Part shown: in pieces, positions 54,635 to 63,971 of the stretch
How the letters are laid out: each line of letters begins with the position of its first letter
Numbering within the stretch: the stretch's first letter is position 1
Assembly: GCF_030696805.1 (NCBI RefSeq)
Contig: NZ_JAUYRO010000096.1
Location: forward strand, 1-64,000
DNA length: 64,000 nt
DNA from: Methyloversatilis sp.
GTDB lineage: Bacteria; Pseudomonadota; Gammaproteobacteria; Burkholderiales; Rhodocyclaceae
Direction: 5' to 3'
Position numbers and translations under genes: made by a program
The notes under the pieces: generated by a model
Told to the model about the DNA's origin: nothing
Seen by the model: the letters and a program-made list of their open reading frames with translations, nothing else
Databases searched by the model: none

Positions 54635-57370
54635 ATGTCCGGCTCCGACGATTCACCCGGCGATTTGCCCAACATTCCGCCTGAAACTCCGCCCACCGAT
54701 GCGTCCGACATGCACACCCGCGCCGACATCCGGCGCATCGTCGCGTCGTCTTCGCTCGGCCGGCAGCTGCGCGCTGCGCGGGCAAAGAAGCAGCGCGAGC
54801 AGGCAGAACCTGTACCGGCACGACCGACCCGGCGCGCCCGCCGCGCCGGCGGTGTGCTGCCTGACGTCGGCGCGCTGCAGGCGCGCATCGACGGCCTGTA
54901 CGCGGCACGCGGCTGGTGCGTGTTCGATTTCCAGCGCACGGTGTGGGCACATCTGCAGCAGGGCCGCAGCGGCCTGCTGCACGCCGGCACCGGCTCGGGC
55001 AAGACCCTGGCCGTCTGGCTGGGGGCGCTGCTGCGGGCCGCAGCCCGGCCGGCACCTGGTCTGCGCGTGCTGTGGATCACCCCGATGCGTGCGTTGGCCG
55101 CCGACACCGCGCTGACGCTGGGCGAATCGGCGCGCGCGCTCGGTCTGGACTGGGACGTCGGTCTGCGCACCGGCGACACCGGCGCGGCCGAGCGCGCCCG
55201 TCAGGCGCGCGCACTGCCGCAGGCGCTGGTCACCACACCGGAGAGCCTCACGCTGCTGCTTTCGCACGACACCGCGCGCGAACAGCTGGGCGCGCTGTGC
55301 GCCGTGGTGGTCGATGAGTGGCATGAACTGATCGCCAACAAGCGCGGCGTGCAGACGCAACTGGCGCTGGCGCGGCTGCGGCAGTGGAATCCGGCGCTGC
55401 CGGTGTGGGGTTTGTCCGCCACGCTGGGCAATCCGGACCATGCGATGCAGGTGTTGTGCGGCCCGGGTGGCGAACGGGTGGCCGGCGAAATGGTGCGGCC
55501 GGTGAAGCTCGACAGTCTGATTCCGGCGCACACCGAACGCTTTCCATGGGCCGGCCATCTGGGCGTGAAGCTGCTCGACGCCGTGCTGACCGAACTGGAC
55601 GCCAGTCCGTCGACCTTGCTGTTCACCAACACGCGGTCGCAGGCCGAGCTGTGGTACCAGGCGCTGCTGGCGGCGCGCCCGGACTGGGCGGGACTGATCG
55701 CGCTGCATCACGGCTCGCTGTCGCGCGACGTGCGCGAGTGGGTCGAAGCCGGGCTGAAGAACGGCACGCTGCGCGCCGTGGTGTGCACCTCCAGCCTCGA
55801 TCTGGGCGTGGACTTCCTGCCGGTGGAGCGCGTGCTGCAGCTGGGCTCGCCGAAGGGTGTGGCGCGACTGATGCAGCGCGCCGGCCGCTCGGGCCACGCA
55901 CCCGGCCGCACACCGCACGCCACCTGCGTGCCCGGCCATGGCCTGGAACTGATCGATTCGGCCGCCGCGCGCCGCGCAGTCGCGGCCGGTCGCATCGAAC
56001 CGCGACACAGCCCGGAGGCGCCGGTCGATGTGCTGGTGCAGCACCTGGTGACGCTGGCACTGGCCGGTGGTTTCGATGCCGACGCGCTGAAGGCGGAAAT
56101 CCGAACCACCCATGCCTACCGCGCACTGGATGATCGCACCTGGGACTGGGCGATGGATTTCGTCACCCGCGGTGGCGCCTCGCTTGCCGCCTATCCGGAT
56201 TACTGCAAGGTCGAACGCGATGGCGACGGCCGCCACCGTGTGCCGCGCGCCGACATTGCCCGTCGCCACCGCATGCAGATCGGCACCATCACCGCGGATT
56301 CCGCGGTCGACGTGCGCTGGGCGAGAGGTGGAAAGAGCGGAGGAAAAAGCGGTGGAAACAACGCTGGGCAGACCATCGGCGCCTCCGGTGTGGCGGCGCT
56401 GGCTGGCGGCCGACTTGGCCAGGTCGAGGAATCCTTCATCGGCCGCCTGAAGCCGGGCGACTGTTTCCTGTTTGCCGGGCGCGTGCTCGAACTGGTCGCG
56501 GTACGCGACATGCAGGCGCTGGTGCGCGCCGGCAATGCAGCGCGCGGCACTGTGCCGCGCTGGGCCGGCGGACGCATGCCACTGTCCAGCGAACTGGCGC
56601 AGGAAATCCGCGCCCTGATCGCGCTCGCCGCCCGGGGTGAGTATCCGGAGCCGGAAATGCAGGCGCTGCGTCCGCTGCTCGACCTGCAGCGCGCCTGGTC
56701 GGCGCTGCCGCGCGCAGACGAACTACTGATCGAAGTCGTGCAGTCGCGCGAAGGACATCACGCCTTTTTCTATCCGTTTTCCGGCCGGCCGGTGCATGCC
56801 GGGCTGGCCGCACTGCTCGCCGGGCGCATTTCGCGCAGCCGTCCGATCACCTTTTCGCTGTCGTTCAACGACTATGGCTTCGAACTGTTGTCTGCGACGC
56901 CGATCAACTGGGCGCAGGAAATCGCGGCCGGCCTGCTGTCCGGCGACGCACTCGCGACCGACATCGAACACTGCCTGAATGCGGCCCAGCTCGCACGCCG
57001 CCGCTTTCGCGAAGTTGCCCGGGTGGCCGGCCTGACCTTCCAGGGCTATCCCGGACAGGGCAAGAGCGCGCGCCAGCTTCAGGTCAGCAGCGAGTTGCTG
57101 TTCGACGTGTTTTCGCGCCACGACCCGGACAACTTGCTGTTGCAGCAGGCGAAGCAGGAAGCCCTGCACGACGAACTGGATGCCGAACGCATCGCCGACA
57201 CGCTGGCCGCGATGCGCGCCGCCCGGCATTGCATCACGCGCCCACCGTCGATGACGCCGTTCGCCTTTCCGCTGCTGGTGGCGCGGTTGCGCGAGCGGCT
57301 GTCGAGCGAACAACTGTCGGACCGTGTGGCGCGCATGGTGGCGCTGCTGGAAAAAGCGGCCGGAACCTGA
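54635..57370 (+). CDS. Ligase-associated DNA damage response DEXH-box helicase (Lhr-like)
   Basis: An SF2 DNA helicase of 911 residues. The N-terminal 75 residues are low-complexity basic. Walker A AGTGSGKT (about 117-124), motif II DEWH, motif III LSATLG, and motifs V and VI (CTSSLDLGVDF and QRAGRSGH) are present, followed by winged-helix and Lhr-core domains. A glycine/serine insert (GGKSGGKSGGNN) lies at about 567-578. In many bacteria this gene belongs to a four-gene set with PdeM, an exonuclease and an ATP-dependent ligase; here only PdeM follows, 4 bases downstream. Confidence 0.88.
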   Translation: MSGSDDSPGDLPNIPPETPPTDASDMHTRADIRRIVASSSLGRQLRAARAKKQREQAEPVPARPTRRARRAGGVLPDVGALQARIDGLYAARGWCVFDFQRTVWAHLQQGRSGLLHAGTGSGKTLAVWLGALLRAAARPAPGLRVLWITPMRALAADTALTLGESARALGLDWDVGLRTGDTGAAERARQARALPQALVTTPESLTLLLSHDTAREQLGALCAVVVDEWHELIANKRGVQTQLALARLRQWNPALPVWGLSATLGNPDHAMQVLCGPGGERVAGEMVRPVKLDSLIPAHTERFPWAGHLGVKLLDAVLTELDASPSTLLFTNTRSQAELWYQALLAARPDWAGLIALHHGSLSRDVREWVEAGLKNGTLRAVVCTSSLDLGVDFLPVERVLQLGSPKGVARLMQRAGRSGHAPGRTPHATCVPGHGLELIDSAAARRAVAAGRIEPRHSPEAPVDVLVQHLVTLALAGGFDADALKAEIRTTHAYRALDDRTWDWAMDFVTRGGASLAAYPDYCKVERDGDGRHRVPRADIARRHRMQIGTITADSAVDVRWARGGKSGGKSGGNNAGQTIGASGVAALAGGRLGQVEESFIGRLKPGDCFLFAGRVLELVAVRDMQALVRAGNAARGTVPRWAGGRMPLSSELAQEIRALIALAARGEYPEPEMQALRPLLDLQRAWSALPRADELLIEVVQSREGHHAFFYPFSGRPVHAGLAALLAGRISRSRPITFSLSFNDYGFELLSATPINWAQEIAAGLLSGDALATDIEHCLNAAQLARRRFREVARVAGLTFQGYPGQGKSARQLQVSSELLFDVFSRHDPDNLLLQQAKQEALHDELDAERIADTLAAMRAARHCITRPPSMTPFAFPLLVARLRERLSSEQLSDRVARMVALLEKAAGT

Positions 57371-57374
57371 CGCC

Positions 57375-58040
57375 ATGCTGCAGCTCGACATTGCCGGCGA
57401 ATCGATGACGCTGCTCGCCGAACGAGCGCTGTGGTGGCCCGCGCAATCCACGCTGCTGATCGCCGACGCGCACTTCGGCAAAGGCGTCACCTTCCGGGCG
57501 CGCGGCGTGGCCGTGCCCTCGGGCACCAGCGACGACACGTTGGACCGGCTGGCCGCGCTGCTCGATCGCACCGGCGCCTCCCGCGTGGTGTTTCTCGGCG
57601 ACCTGCTGCACGCCCGCGAAGCACGCCAGCCGGCGTTGATGGCGACGCTGGCCGGGCTGCACGCGCCCGCGGTGGAGTGGGTGCTGGTGCGCGGCAACCA
57701 TGATGCTCACGCCGGAGTGCCGGCCGAACTGGGGCTGACCGTGGTCGACGAACCGTGGGTGTTGGCGCCTTTCGCGCTGTGCCATCACCCGGACACGCGA
57801 ACGGGCCACTATGTGCTGGCCGGCCACGTGCATCCGGCGCTGCGTGTCGAGGCGGGTGGTGACAGGCTGCGCCTGCCCTGCTTCGCGTTCGGCCCGGACG
57901 TCGGTCTGCTGCCGGCCTTCGGCAGCTTCACCGGACACATGACGCTGGCGCCCGACGCCGGCATGCGCTGCTTCGTCGTCGCTGCCGACCGCGTGCTGGA
58001 AGTGCCGCATGCCTCGGCACGCCGGCGCGGCAGGGCCTAA
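57375..58040 (+). CDS. pdeM: Ligase-associated endonuclease PdeM-like metallophosphoesterase
   Basis: A calcineurin-type phosphoesterase of 221 residues. Metal motifs are intact: DAHFGKG, GDLLH, GNHD, CHHP and GHVHP. This order and spacing match PdeM, an endonuclease associated with the Lhr-like helicase in DNA damage response loci. ATG 57375 lies 4 bases after the helicase stop; a longer reading overlaps that gene. The C-terminus is basic. The spacer to nnr (54 bases) has the TAAAAT-like sequence at 58037-58042, a possible -10. Confidence 0.9.
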   Translation: MLQLDIAGESMTLLAERALWWPAQSTLLIADAHFGKGVTFRARGVAVPSGTSDDTLDRLAALLDRTGASRVVFLGDLLHAREARQPALMATLAGLHAPAVEWVLVRGNHDAHAGVPAELGLTVVDEPWVLAPFALCHHPDTRTGHYVLAGHVHPALRVEAGGDRLRLPCFAFGPDVGLLPAFGSFTGHMTLAPDAGMRCFVVAADRVLEVPHASARRRGRA

Positions 58041-58094
58041 AATGCAACGCTTGTACGATCGGTCGCGCGTCGACACACGTTTCCCGGATCCCGA

Positions 58095-59639
58095 ATGCGA
58101 ATCAGCCCGAACGCCCTGAACACCGCCGCGCTGCCTGCGCTCTACAGCGCAGAGGCCCTGCGGCGCATCGAGCGGCACTATGCACCGCGCAGCTCGCCGC
58201 GCCTGATGGAGCGCGCCGGCGCGACGGGGGCGGCCAAGGCGATGGAAATCATGGGCGGCCGGCACGGCCGCGTGCTCGTGATGTGCGGGCCGGGCAACAA
58301 CGGCGGCGACGGCTTCGTGATCGCCCGCCAGCTGCGCCAGACCGGCTTCGATGTTGTCGTGGCCTATATCGGCGACGAACATGCGCAGGCCACCGACGCC
58401 GTGTCGGCCTGGGCGTCCTGGCGTGCCATCGGCGGTGTCACCCTGCCGCGTCTGCCGCAGGGCGAATACTCGCTGGTGGTCGATGCGCTGTACGGCATCG
58501 GGCTGACGCGGCCGGTCGAAGGCGAACACGCGGCGTGGATCGATGCCGTCAACGACATGACGTGCCCGGTGCTGGCCATCGACGTGCCGAGCGGATTGAA
58601 CGCCGATACCGGCCGCGTGCTCGGTCGTGCCATCCGTGCTTCGCACACGGCGACGATGATTGCGTTCAAACCCGGTCTGCTGACGCTGGACGGGCCGGAC
58701 CACTGCGGCGAGCTGTCGCTGCACGATCTCGGACTCGACTGTGCGTTGGTCGAGCGGCCGTCCGGCTGGCAGGTCGGCCGCGCGCTGTTCGACCACCTGC
58801 TGCGGCCACGGGCGCGCAACAGCCACAAGGGCAGCAACGGCAATGCAGTGCTGATCGGTGGTGCGCGCGGCATGGCGGGTGCCGCGCTGCTGGCAGGGCG
58901 CGCCGCGTTGAAGGTCGGCGCCGGCCGGGTCTATGTCGGCATGCTTGATCACGCTGCATTGCCGCTCGATCCCGAACAGCCCGAACTGATGATCCGCTCG
59001 CCGGGTGAAATCCTGACCGGCGACCTGGCGACCTGTGTTGCCATCGGTCCCGGTCTGGGTCAGAGCCCGGCGGCGTTCGAACTGATGCGCGAGGCGATTG
59101 CGACCACCGGCACACTGGTGCTCGACGCCGACGCGCTGAATCTGTTGTCGCAACACCCGGATCTGGCGCAGGCGGTGCATGACCGCAGTGCGCCGACATT
59201 ACTCACGCCGCATCCGACCGAGGCGGCGCGCCTGCTTGGCAGCACGACGCCGCAGGTGCAGGAAGACCGCATCGCCGCGGCCTGCGCCGTCGCGCGCCGC
59301 TACCACGCCGCCACGGTCCTCAAAGGCTGCGGCAGCGTGATTGCACTGGCCGACGGACGATGGTTCATCAACACCACCGGCAATCCGGGCATGGCGTCGG
59401 CCGGCATGGGCGATGTGCTGACCGGGCTGATCGCGGGTCTGCTGGCGCAGGGCTGGCCGGCCGATCTGGCGCTGATCGGCGGCGTGCATCTGCACGGCCT
59501 GGCCGGCGACCGGCTGGTCGCGCTCGGCAAGGGGCCGAACGGCCTGACCGCCGGCGAGGTGATCGAATCGGCGCGCGCCGCGTTCAATGCGCTGATTGCC
59601 GGCACCGATGTGCAGGAAGTCAGCCATATCCCGCTCTGA
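58095..59639 (+). CDS. nnr: Bifunctional NAD(P)H-hydrate repair enzyme Nnr
   Basis: Repairs hydrated NADH and NADPH. The 514 residues carry the NnrE epimerase domain (about 20-220; GPGNNGGDGFVIARQL and VDALYGIGL) and the NnrD ADP-dependent dehydratase domain (about 235-505; GPGLGQ, LDADALNLL, LLTPHPTEAARLLG and GMASAGMGDVLTG). The two halves match E. coli YjeF in order and size. ATG 58095 gives the family start. It overlaps the start of the downstream EamA gene. Confidence 0.95.
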   Translation: MRISPNALNTAALPALYSAEALRRIERHYAPRSSPRLMERAGATGAAKAMEIMGGRHGRVLVMCGPGNNGGDGFVIARQLRQTGFDVVVAYIGDEHAQATDAVSAWASWRAIGGVTLPRLPQGEYSLVVDALYGIGLTRPVEGEHAAWIDAVNDMTCPVLAIDVPSGLNADTGRVLGRAIRASHTATMIAFKPGLLTLDGPDHCGELSLHDLGLDCALVERPSGWQVGRALFDHLLRPRARNSHKGSNGNAVLIGGARGMAGAALLAGRAALKVGAGRVYVGMLDHAALPLDPEQPELMIRSPGEILTGDLATCVAIGPGLGQSPAAFELMREAIATTGTLVLDADALNLLSQHPDLAQAVHDRSAPTLLTPHPTEAARLLGSTTPQVQEDRIAAACAVARRYHAATVLKGCGSVIALADGRWFINTTGNPGMASAGMGDVLTGLIAGLLAQGWPADLALIGGVHLHGLAGDRLVALGKGPNGLTAGEVIESARAAFNALIAGTDVQEVSHIPL

Positions 59640-60498
59640 CCGCTCACAGCCGCTGATCGGCGTGATGCTGATGCTGGCGGCGCTGTTCTGTTTCGCCGTG
59701 CTGGACACGACAGGCAAATACCTGTCGCAACGCTATCCGGTCGGCGTACTGGTATGGGCGCGCTATCTGGTGCCCGCCATCGTACTGGGCGCTGTGCTGT
59801 ACCCGCGCATGGGGCGCAACCTCGTGGTCACCGCGCGCTGGCGGCTGCAGATCGTGCGCGCGGCGCTGCTGGCCGGCGTGTCTTTCCTGATCATGGGGGG
59901 CCTGCGCACGATTCCGATGGCCGAAGGCACGTCGCTGTTCTTCATCACGCCGCTCATCGTCACCCTGCTGGCCGGTCCGGTGCTGGGCGAGCGGGTGACC
60001 GGGGCGCACTGGCTGCTCGCGCTGTTCGGCTTTTCAGGCGTGCTGCTGATTGCGCGCCCTGACGGCGACCTGCCGCTGGTGCCGGTGCTGATGCTGCTGG
60101 CCGGTTCGTTGCTGTACGCGCTGTACCAGCTGGCGACGCGCACGCTGGCGCCGACCGAGCGACCGCTGACCACGCTTTTCTACACCGCGCTGATCGGCGC
60201 AGCCATCTCGTCGGTGGCGCTGCCGGCCGCGGCACACAGCGATGTTCCGGGCTGGCAGGACACGCTGCTCGTGCTGTCGCTCGGTGTATCCGGCATGGCC
60301 GGCCACTTCCTGCTGATCCGGGCGATGGCGTTCGCGCCGGCGTCGACGCTGAGCCCGCTCATCTATGTACAACTGGTCTGGGCGACGCTGATGGGCTGGC
60401 TGGTGTTCGGCGACCTGCCGGGCGCCAGTGCCATCGGCGGTGCGGCCATCATCGTGGCCAGCGGATTGCTGAGTGCCTGGCTGGCGCACCGGCGCTGA
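59608..60498 (+). CDS. EamA/DMT family transporter
   Basis: A 296-residue inner-membrane protein with ten predicted helices in two EamA repeats (about 20-145 and 165-295), each with the usual internal pattern (LCFAVLDTTGKYL and RTIPMAEGTSLFFITPL; LPGASAIGGAAIIVASG). Substrate unknown; members export metabolites. The start is uncertain: ATG 59608 overlaps the nnr end by 32 bases, and ATG 59665 is a shorter possibility. It is followed by nadC after 81 bases. Confidence 0.82.
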   Translation: MCRKSAISRSDRSQPLIGVMLMLAALFCFAVLDTTGKYLSQRYPVGVLVWARYLVPAIVLGAVLYPRMGRNLVVTARWRLQIVRAALLAGVSFLIMGGLRTIPMAEGTSLFFITPLIVTLLAGPVLGERVTGAHWLLALFGFSGVLLIARPDGDLPLVPVLMLLAGSLLYALYQLATRTLAPTERPLTTLFYTALIGAAISSVALPAAAHSDVPGWQDTLLVLSLGVSGMAGHFLLIRAMAFAPASTLSPLIYVQLVWATLMGWLVFGDLPGASAIGGAAIIVASGLLSAWLAHRR

Positions 60499-60545
60499 GC
60501 ACGTCCGGTGTGACTGCCGCCGCATGGCGCGTACGGGCGCGATGC

Positions 60546-60551
60546 TAGAAT
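60546..60551 (+). promoter_or_regulatory. Extended -10 element before nadC
   Basis: TGC directly precedes TAGAAT (60546-60551), giving TGnTAGAAT. It lies 28 bases before the nadC start; no convincing -35 box is present at the expected distance. Confidence 0.4.
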
Positions 60552-60579
60552 CCGCCGCTTCGATCCACCGGTCACTGCC

Positions 60580-61428
60580 ATGCGGGAAAATGAACAGCTG
60601 TCCATCGAAATCCAGCGCAATGTATCGCAGGCGCTCGCCGAGGATGTCGGCACCGGCGACCTGACGGCGCGCCTGATTCCACCCGGGCGTGCTGCGCAGG
60701 GGCTGGTGACGGCGCGTGAAGAAGCTGTGCTGTGCGGCCGCGACTGGTTCGAAGCCTGTTTGCGTGCGCTCGATCCGAAAGCGACGGTCGCCTGGCATGT
60801 ACCGGAGGGCGAGTGGGTTGCACCGGACCAGAAGCTTTGCGAAATCCTGTCCGAAACCCGTGCCTTGCTCACCGCCGAACGCGCCGCGCTGAATTTCGTG
60901 CAACTGCTGTCGGCCACCGCCACGATGACGCGCCGCTTCGTCGACGCGATCGGCGGCACCTCGGCGCGCATCGTCGATACCCGCAAGACCTTGCCGGGCC
61001 TGCGACTGGCGCAGAAGTACGCAGTGCGCATCGGTGGCGGGCTGAACCATCGCATGGGGCTGTACGACGGCATCCTGATCAAGGAAAACCACATCATGGC
61101 GGCTGGCGGCATCCGCCCGGTGCTGGCGCGGGCGCGCGGCATTGCGCCATCGAATGCCTTCATCCAGATCGAGGTGGAAACACTGGCACAACTGCGCGAG
61201 GCGCTGGACGCAGGCGCCACCATGGTGCTGCTGGACAACATGAGCATCGAACAGATGCGCGAGGCGGTGGCGATCAATGACGACCGGGCCGAACTTGAAG
61301 CATCCGGTGGTGTGGATCTGGACCGGGTGCGTGCCATTGCCGAAACCGGTGTTGACCGCATTTCGATCGGCGTGCTGACCAAGAATGTTCGTGCGATTGA
61401 TCTTTCCCTTCGTCATGTCGAGCGCTGA
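60580..61428 (+). CDS. nadC: Nicotinate-nucleotide pyrophosphorylase (quinolinate phosphoribosyltransferase)
   Basis: Converts quinolinate and PRPP to nicotinate mononucleotide in NAD synthesis. The 282 residues contain ALAEDVGTGDLTARL, ERAALNFVQLLSATAT, VDTRKTLPGLRLAQKYAV, GGGLNHRMGLYDGILIKENH and, in the C-terminal barrel, LLDNMS and EASGGV. Length and motifs are canonical. ATG 60580. The nad partners (nadA, nadB) are not in the window. The next gene is a tiny membrane protein 42 bases downstream. Confidence 0.96.
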   Translation: MRENEQLSIEIQRNVSQALAEDVGTGDLTARLIPPGRAAQGLVTAREEAVLCGRDWFEACLRALDPKATVAWHVPEGEWVAPDQKLCEILSETRALLTAERAALNFVQLLSATATMTRRFVDAIGGTSARIVDTRKTLPGLRLAQKYAVRIGGGLNHRMGLYDGILIKENHIMAAGGIRPVLARARGIAPSNAFIQIEVETLAQLREALDAGATMVLLDNMSIEQMREAVAINDDRAELEASGGVDLDRVRAIAETGVDRISIGVLTKNVRAIDLSLRHVER

Positions 61429-61470
61429 GCGTCCGACCCACGCGACAGTCACCTGCGGAGACCCGGGCTG

Positions 61471-61608
61471 ATGTGGTTCATCCTGTATTACATCGTTGCA
61501 ATCACCGTACTCATCCTGCACTTCACCGGTTTTCTGGCCCGCAACAACATCGAATGGCTGGTGTTCGTGCTGGCGGTGACCGTGTTCCCCGCGGTGCTCT
61601 ACCTTTAA
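61471..61608 (+). CDS. Small membrane protein (45 residues)
   Basis: An uncharacterised reading frame of 45 codons, ATG 61471 to TAA 61606-61608, with GGAG 11 bases upstream of the start. The protein is almost wholly hydrophobic: a first helix at about 2-22, a short polar turn ARNNIE (residues 23-28), and a second helix at about 29-45, giving a hairpin. Codon use (GTG, CTG, ATC, TAC) matches neighbouring genes. I do not recognise a family. It lies 42 bases after nadC and is probably cotranscribed. Confidence 0.6.
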   Translation: MWFILYYIVAITVLILHFTGFLARNNIEWLVFVLAVTVFPAVLYL

Positions 61609-61732
61609 GCCTGCGCGCCATGCGGGTGCGGCGCAAAAGCCCTCCCCCGCGCGAACACACGCTCACCAGCGAATCCTGACTGCCCGCCATCCGGCCGGCA
61701 GTTTCCACCCGTCGCGTGCCTGGAACCCGCCA

Positions 61733-61752
61733 TTTTCTGCTGGGGCAGAAAA
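61733..61752. repeat. Inverted repeat in the TonB receptor upstream region
   Basis: TTTTCTGC (61733-61740) and GCAGAAAA (61745-61752) flank a 4-base loop TGGG. No T-tract follows, so its role is unclear; it may be a weak terminator of the nadC transcript or an operator. Otherwise the 61609-61796 spacer holds nothing recognisable. Confidence 0.45.
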
Positions 61753-61796
61753 CGGTTCGACTCATTAGGTAAATGAAAATACGTCCTTAAATCTAC

Positions 61797-61825
61797 TTGA
61801 GAACCATTTACATCACGTTTACATT
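61797..61825 (+). promoter_or_regulatory. Sigma-70 promoter overlapped by a Fur-like box
   Basis: TTGAGA (61797-61802, 5/6) and TACATT (61820-61825, 4/6) are 17 bases apart. The 15-base stretch at 61798-61812, TGAGAACCATTTACA, matches the Fur 7-1-7 core TGATAATNATTATCA at 11 of 14 positions. It would put the TonB-dependent receptor under iron repression. Confidence 0.55.
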
Positions 61826-61886
61826 ACGCACCTGATGCAATTCGTTCAGTGACCAGCGTTACTTGCCTAATGGAGCCAAACCCGTG

Positions 61887-63971
61887 ATGCATCTGCCCCG
61901 CCCGATTCCGCTCGCAGCCGCCCTTGCTGCCGCCCTGTCGTCCTGCGCCTTCGCGAACGACAGCCCGACGATGCTCATGCCTCGCGTTGATGTGATCGGA
62001 ACTGCCAATCGGCTGCCGGACCTTGCCGGGACCGGGCAGATCATCGACAGCAAGGAACTTGAAGGTAGCCGTGTCTTCACGGTCAACGAAGCACTGCGGC
62101 GCGTCACCGGGGTGAACGTGAGGGACGAGGAAGGGTTCGGACTGCGTCCGAACATCGGCATCCGTGGCCTCAACCCGACCCGTTCAACCAAGGTGACCCT
62201 GCTCGAGGACGGTGTGCCGCTGGCTTATGCACCGTATGGCGACAACGCGAGCTACTACCATCCGATGGTCGATCGCTACGAGCGCATCGAAGTGCTGAAA
62301 GGACCGGGATCGCTGCTGTTCGGGCCGCAGACGGTCGGCGGCACGGTGAACTACATCACCCCCGCACCACCGCAGGAGGTCGGCGGGTACGTGCAGGGCG
62401 CACTCGGCAATCGGGATTACGCCAATGCGAAGTTCAATATCGGCGGTCACGGGTTGTTGCTCGACTACACGCGTAAGCAGGGCAATGGCTCGCGCGACAA
62501 CATGGAACATGAACTTGACGATCTGAACGTCAAGTACGTGATGAATCTGACCCGCGATCAGGTTTTGACGCTGCGCGGCAACTATTACACAGAGAACTCG
62601 ACGGTGACCTACTCGGGTCTGACCCAGGCGGAATTCGATCGCTTCGGCGCGCGTTACAACCCGTTCAAGAACGACAGGTTCGACATCAGGCGGCATGGAT
62701 TCTCCGCCACGCATGCCATCGCCGTCACTGAGAAAGCCGTGCTGACCACCAATCTGTACTACTCGCATTTCGATCGCGACTGGTGGAGACAGTCGAGCAA
62801 CAGCACCGATACGCAGTGTGGGACGGGATTTCGCGATAGTCGCCTCGCGGGTATCGCAGTCGATCCCGACAACTGCAACTCCATCCAGGGACGTCTGCGC
62901 GAATACGACACCTGGGGCATCGAGCCCAGGCTGACGGTAGAGCATCAGTTCGGTGAATTCCAGGCCGGCGTCCGCATGCATTACGAAGAACAGCGCAGGG
63001 TCCAGATCAATGCAACGTCACCGACCGGACGCACCGGCGCCGTGGCGGAAAACAATCTTCGCGAAACCAAAGCGTTCAGCGCCTATGTGTCGAACCGCTT
63101 CGATATCGGCAAATTCAGCATCACGCCCATCATTCGCCATGAGGACATCGATGCTGAACGCAGGAACCGTCTGACCGGCGACACGGGTGATACGCGGGTC
63201 AGCAAAACGACACCGGGCATCGGCATCACGTGGAATCCCTCCGATGCACTTACGGTGTTCGCCGGCGCACACAAGGGCTTTGCCCCTCCGCGCGTGGAAG
63301 ATCTGATTGGTGGCACGGGGACAGTGACCGAGGTAGATCCGGAAGAGTCGACCAACTTCGAACTGGGCGCACGCGTGCGCCCGACCGACAAGATTTCGTT
63401 GCAGGCTGCCTATTTCAGGTCTGATTTCGACAATCTGATTGCGGTGGGTTCGATCGCTGGCGGCAACACGCCGCTGTCCCAGGGAAAGGCGTTGTTCGAA
63501 GGTGTCGAATTCTCCGGTCAGGCCGCGTTGGCAAGCGGTGCATTCACACGCGTCGCCTATACCTGGCTGCCGGTCGCCGAGCAAAGCACGCCTTTCAGAA
63601 ACGTCGCAACGCAGGCTGTCATCGCAGGCAGCCAGTCCGGTCTGCGCCAGCCCTACACGTCAAGGAACACCCTCACTGCAGCGGCCGGCTACGAGAAGGG
63701 ATCGTTCCGCGGAGAGCTCGAAGCGCAGTACGTCGGCAGGCAGTTTTCGGATTTTGCGAACGTGATCGATCCGACGGCTGACGGTCAGCGTGGCGAAATC
63801 TCGTCCTACACGATCTGGAATGCCAGCCTCAACTACCGCTTCGATCGGGCCTTCAGCGTTTTCCTGACGGCGAAAAACCTCGGTGACAAGACTTACATCG
63901 TCGACCGTACCCGCGGCATCCAGGTTGGCATGCCCAGGCTGGTGTTCGCAGGCATTCGCTACACCTTCTGA
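61887..63971 (+). CDS. TonB-dependent outer-membrane receptor (FecA-like)
   Basis: An outer-membrane siderophore or ferric-complex receptor of 694 residues. The signal peptide (MHLPRPIPLAAALAAALSSC, cut near AFA) is followed by a plug domain (about 45-155), with LRRVTGVNVR and IRGLNPTRSTKVTLLEDGVPLA, and a beta barrel ending in YTF, the usual C-terminal aromatic. RYERIEVLKGPGSLLFGPQTVGGTVNYITP (about 134-163) is the plug signature. No N-terminal FecA-type signalling domain is present. ATG 61887 or GTG 61884 is plausible; GGAG lies at 61871-61874. A Fur-like promoter precedes it. Confidence 0.92.
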   Translation: MHLPRPIPLAAALAAALSSCAFANDSPTMLMPRVDVIGTANRLPDLAGTGQIIDSKELEGSRVFTVNEALRRVTGVNVRDEEGFGLRPNIGIRGLNPTRSTKVTLLEDGVPLAYAPYGDNASYYHPMVDRYERIEVLKGPGSLLFGPQTVGGTVNYITPAPPQEVGGYVQGALGNRDYANAKFNIGGHGLLLDYTRKQGNGSRDNMEHELDDLNVKYVMNLTRDQVLTLRGNYYTENSTVTYSGLTQAEFDRFGARYNPFKNDRFDIRRHGFSATHAIAVTEKAVLTTNLYYSHFDRDWWRQSSNSTDTQCGTGFRDSRLAGIAVDPDNCNSIQGRLREYDTWGIEPRLTVEHQFGEFQAGVRMHYEEQRRVQINATSPTGRTGAVAENNLRETKAFSAYVSNRFDIGKFSITPIIRHEDIDAERRNRLTGDTGDTRVSKTTPGIGITWNPSDALTVFAGAHKGFAPPRVEDLIGGTGTVTEVDPEESTNFELGARVRPTDKISLQAAYFRSDFDNLIAVGSIAGGNTPLSQGKALFEGVEFSGQAALASGAFTRVAYTWLPVAEQSTPFRNVATQAVIAGSQSGLRQPYTSRNTLTAAAGYEKGSFRGELEAQYVGRQFSDFANVIDPTADGQRGEISSYTIWNASLNYRFDRAFSVFLTAKNLGDKTYIVDRTRGIQVGMPRLVFAGIRYTF

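Noticed and set aside
54653-56269. 538-codon open frame on the minus strand opposite the helicase gene
   Set aside because: It shows shadow composition rich in Gln, His and Arg and no conserved motifs; the helicase motifs on the plus strand are clear.
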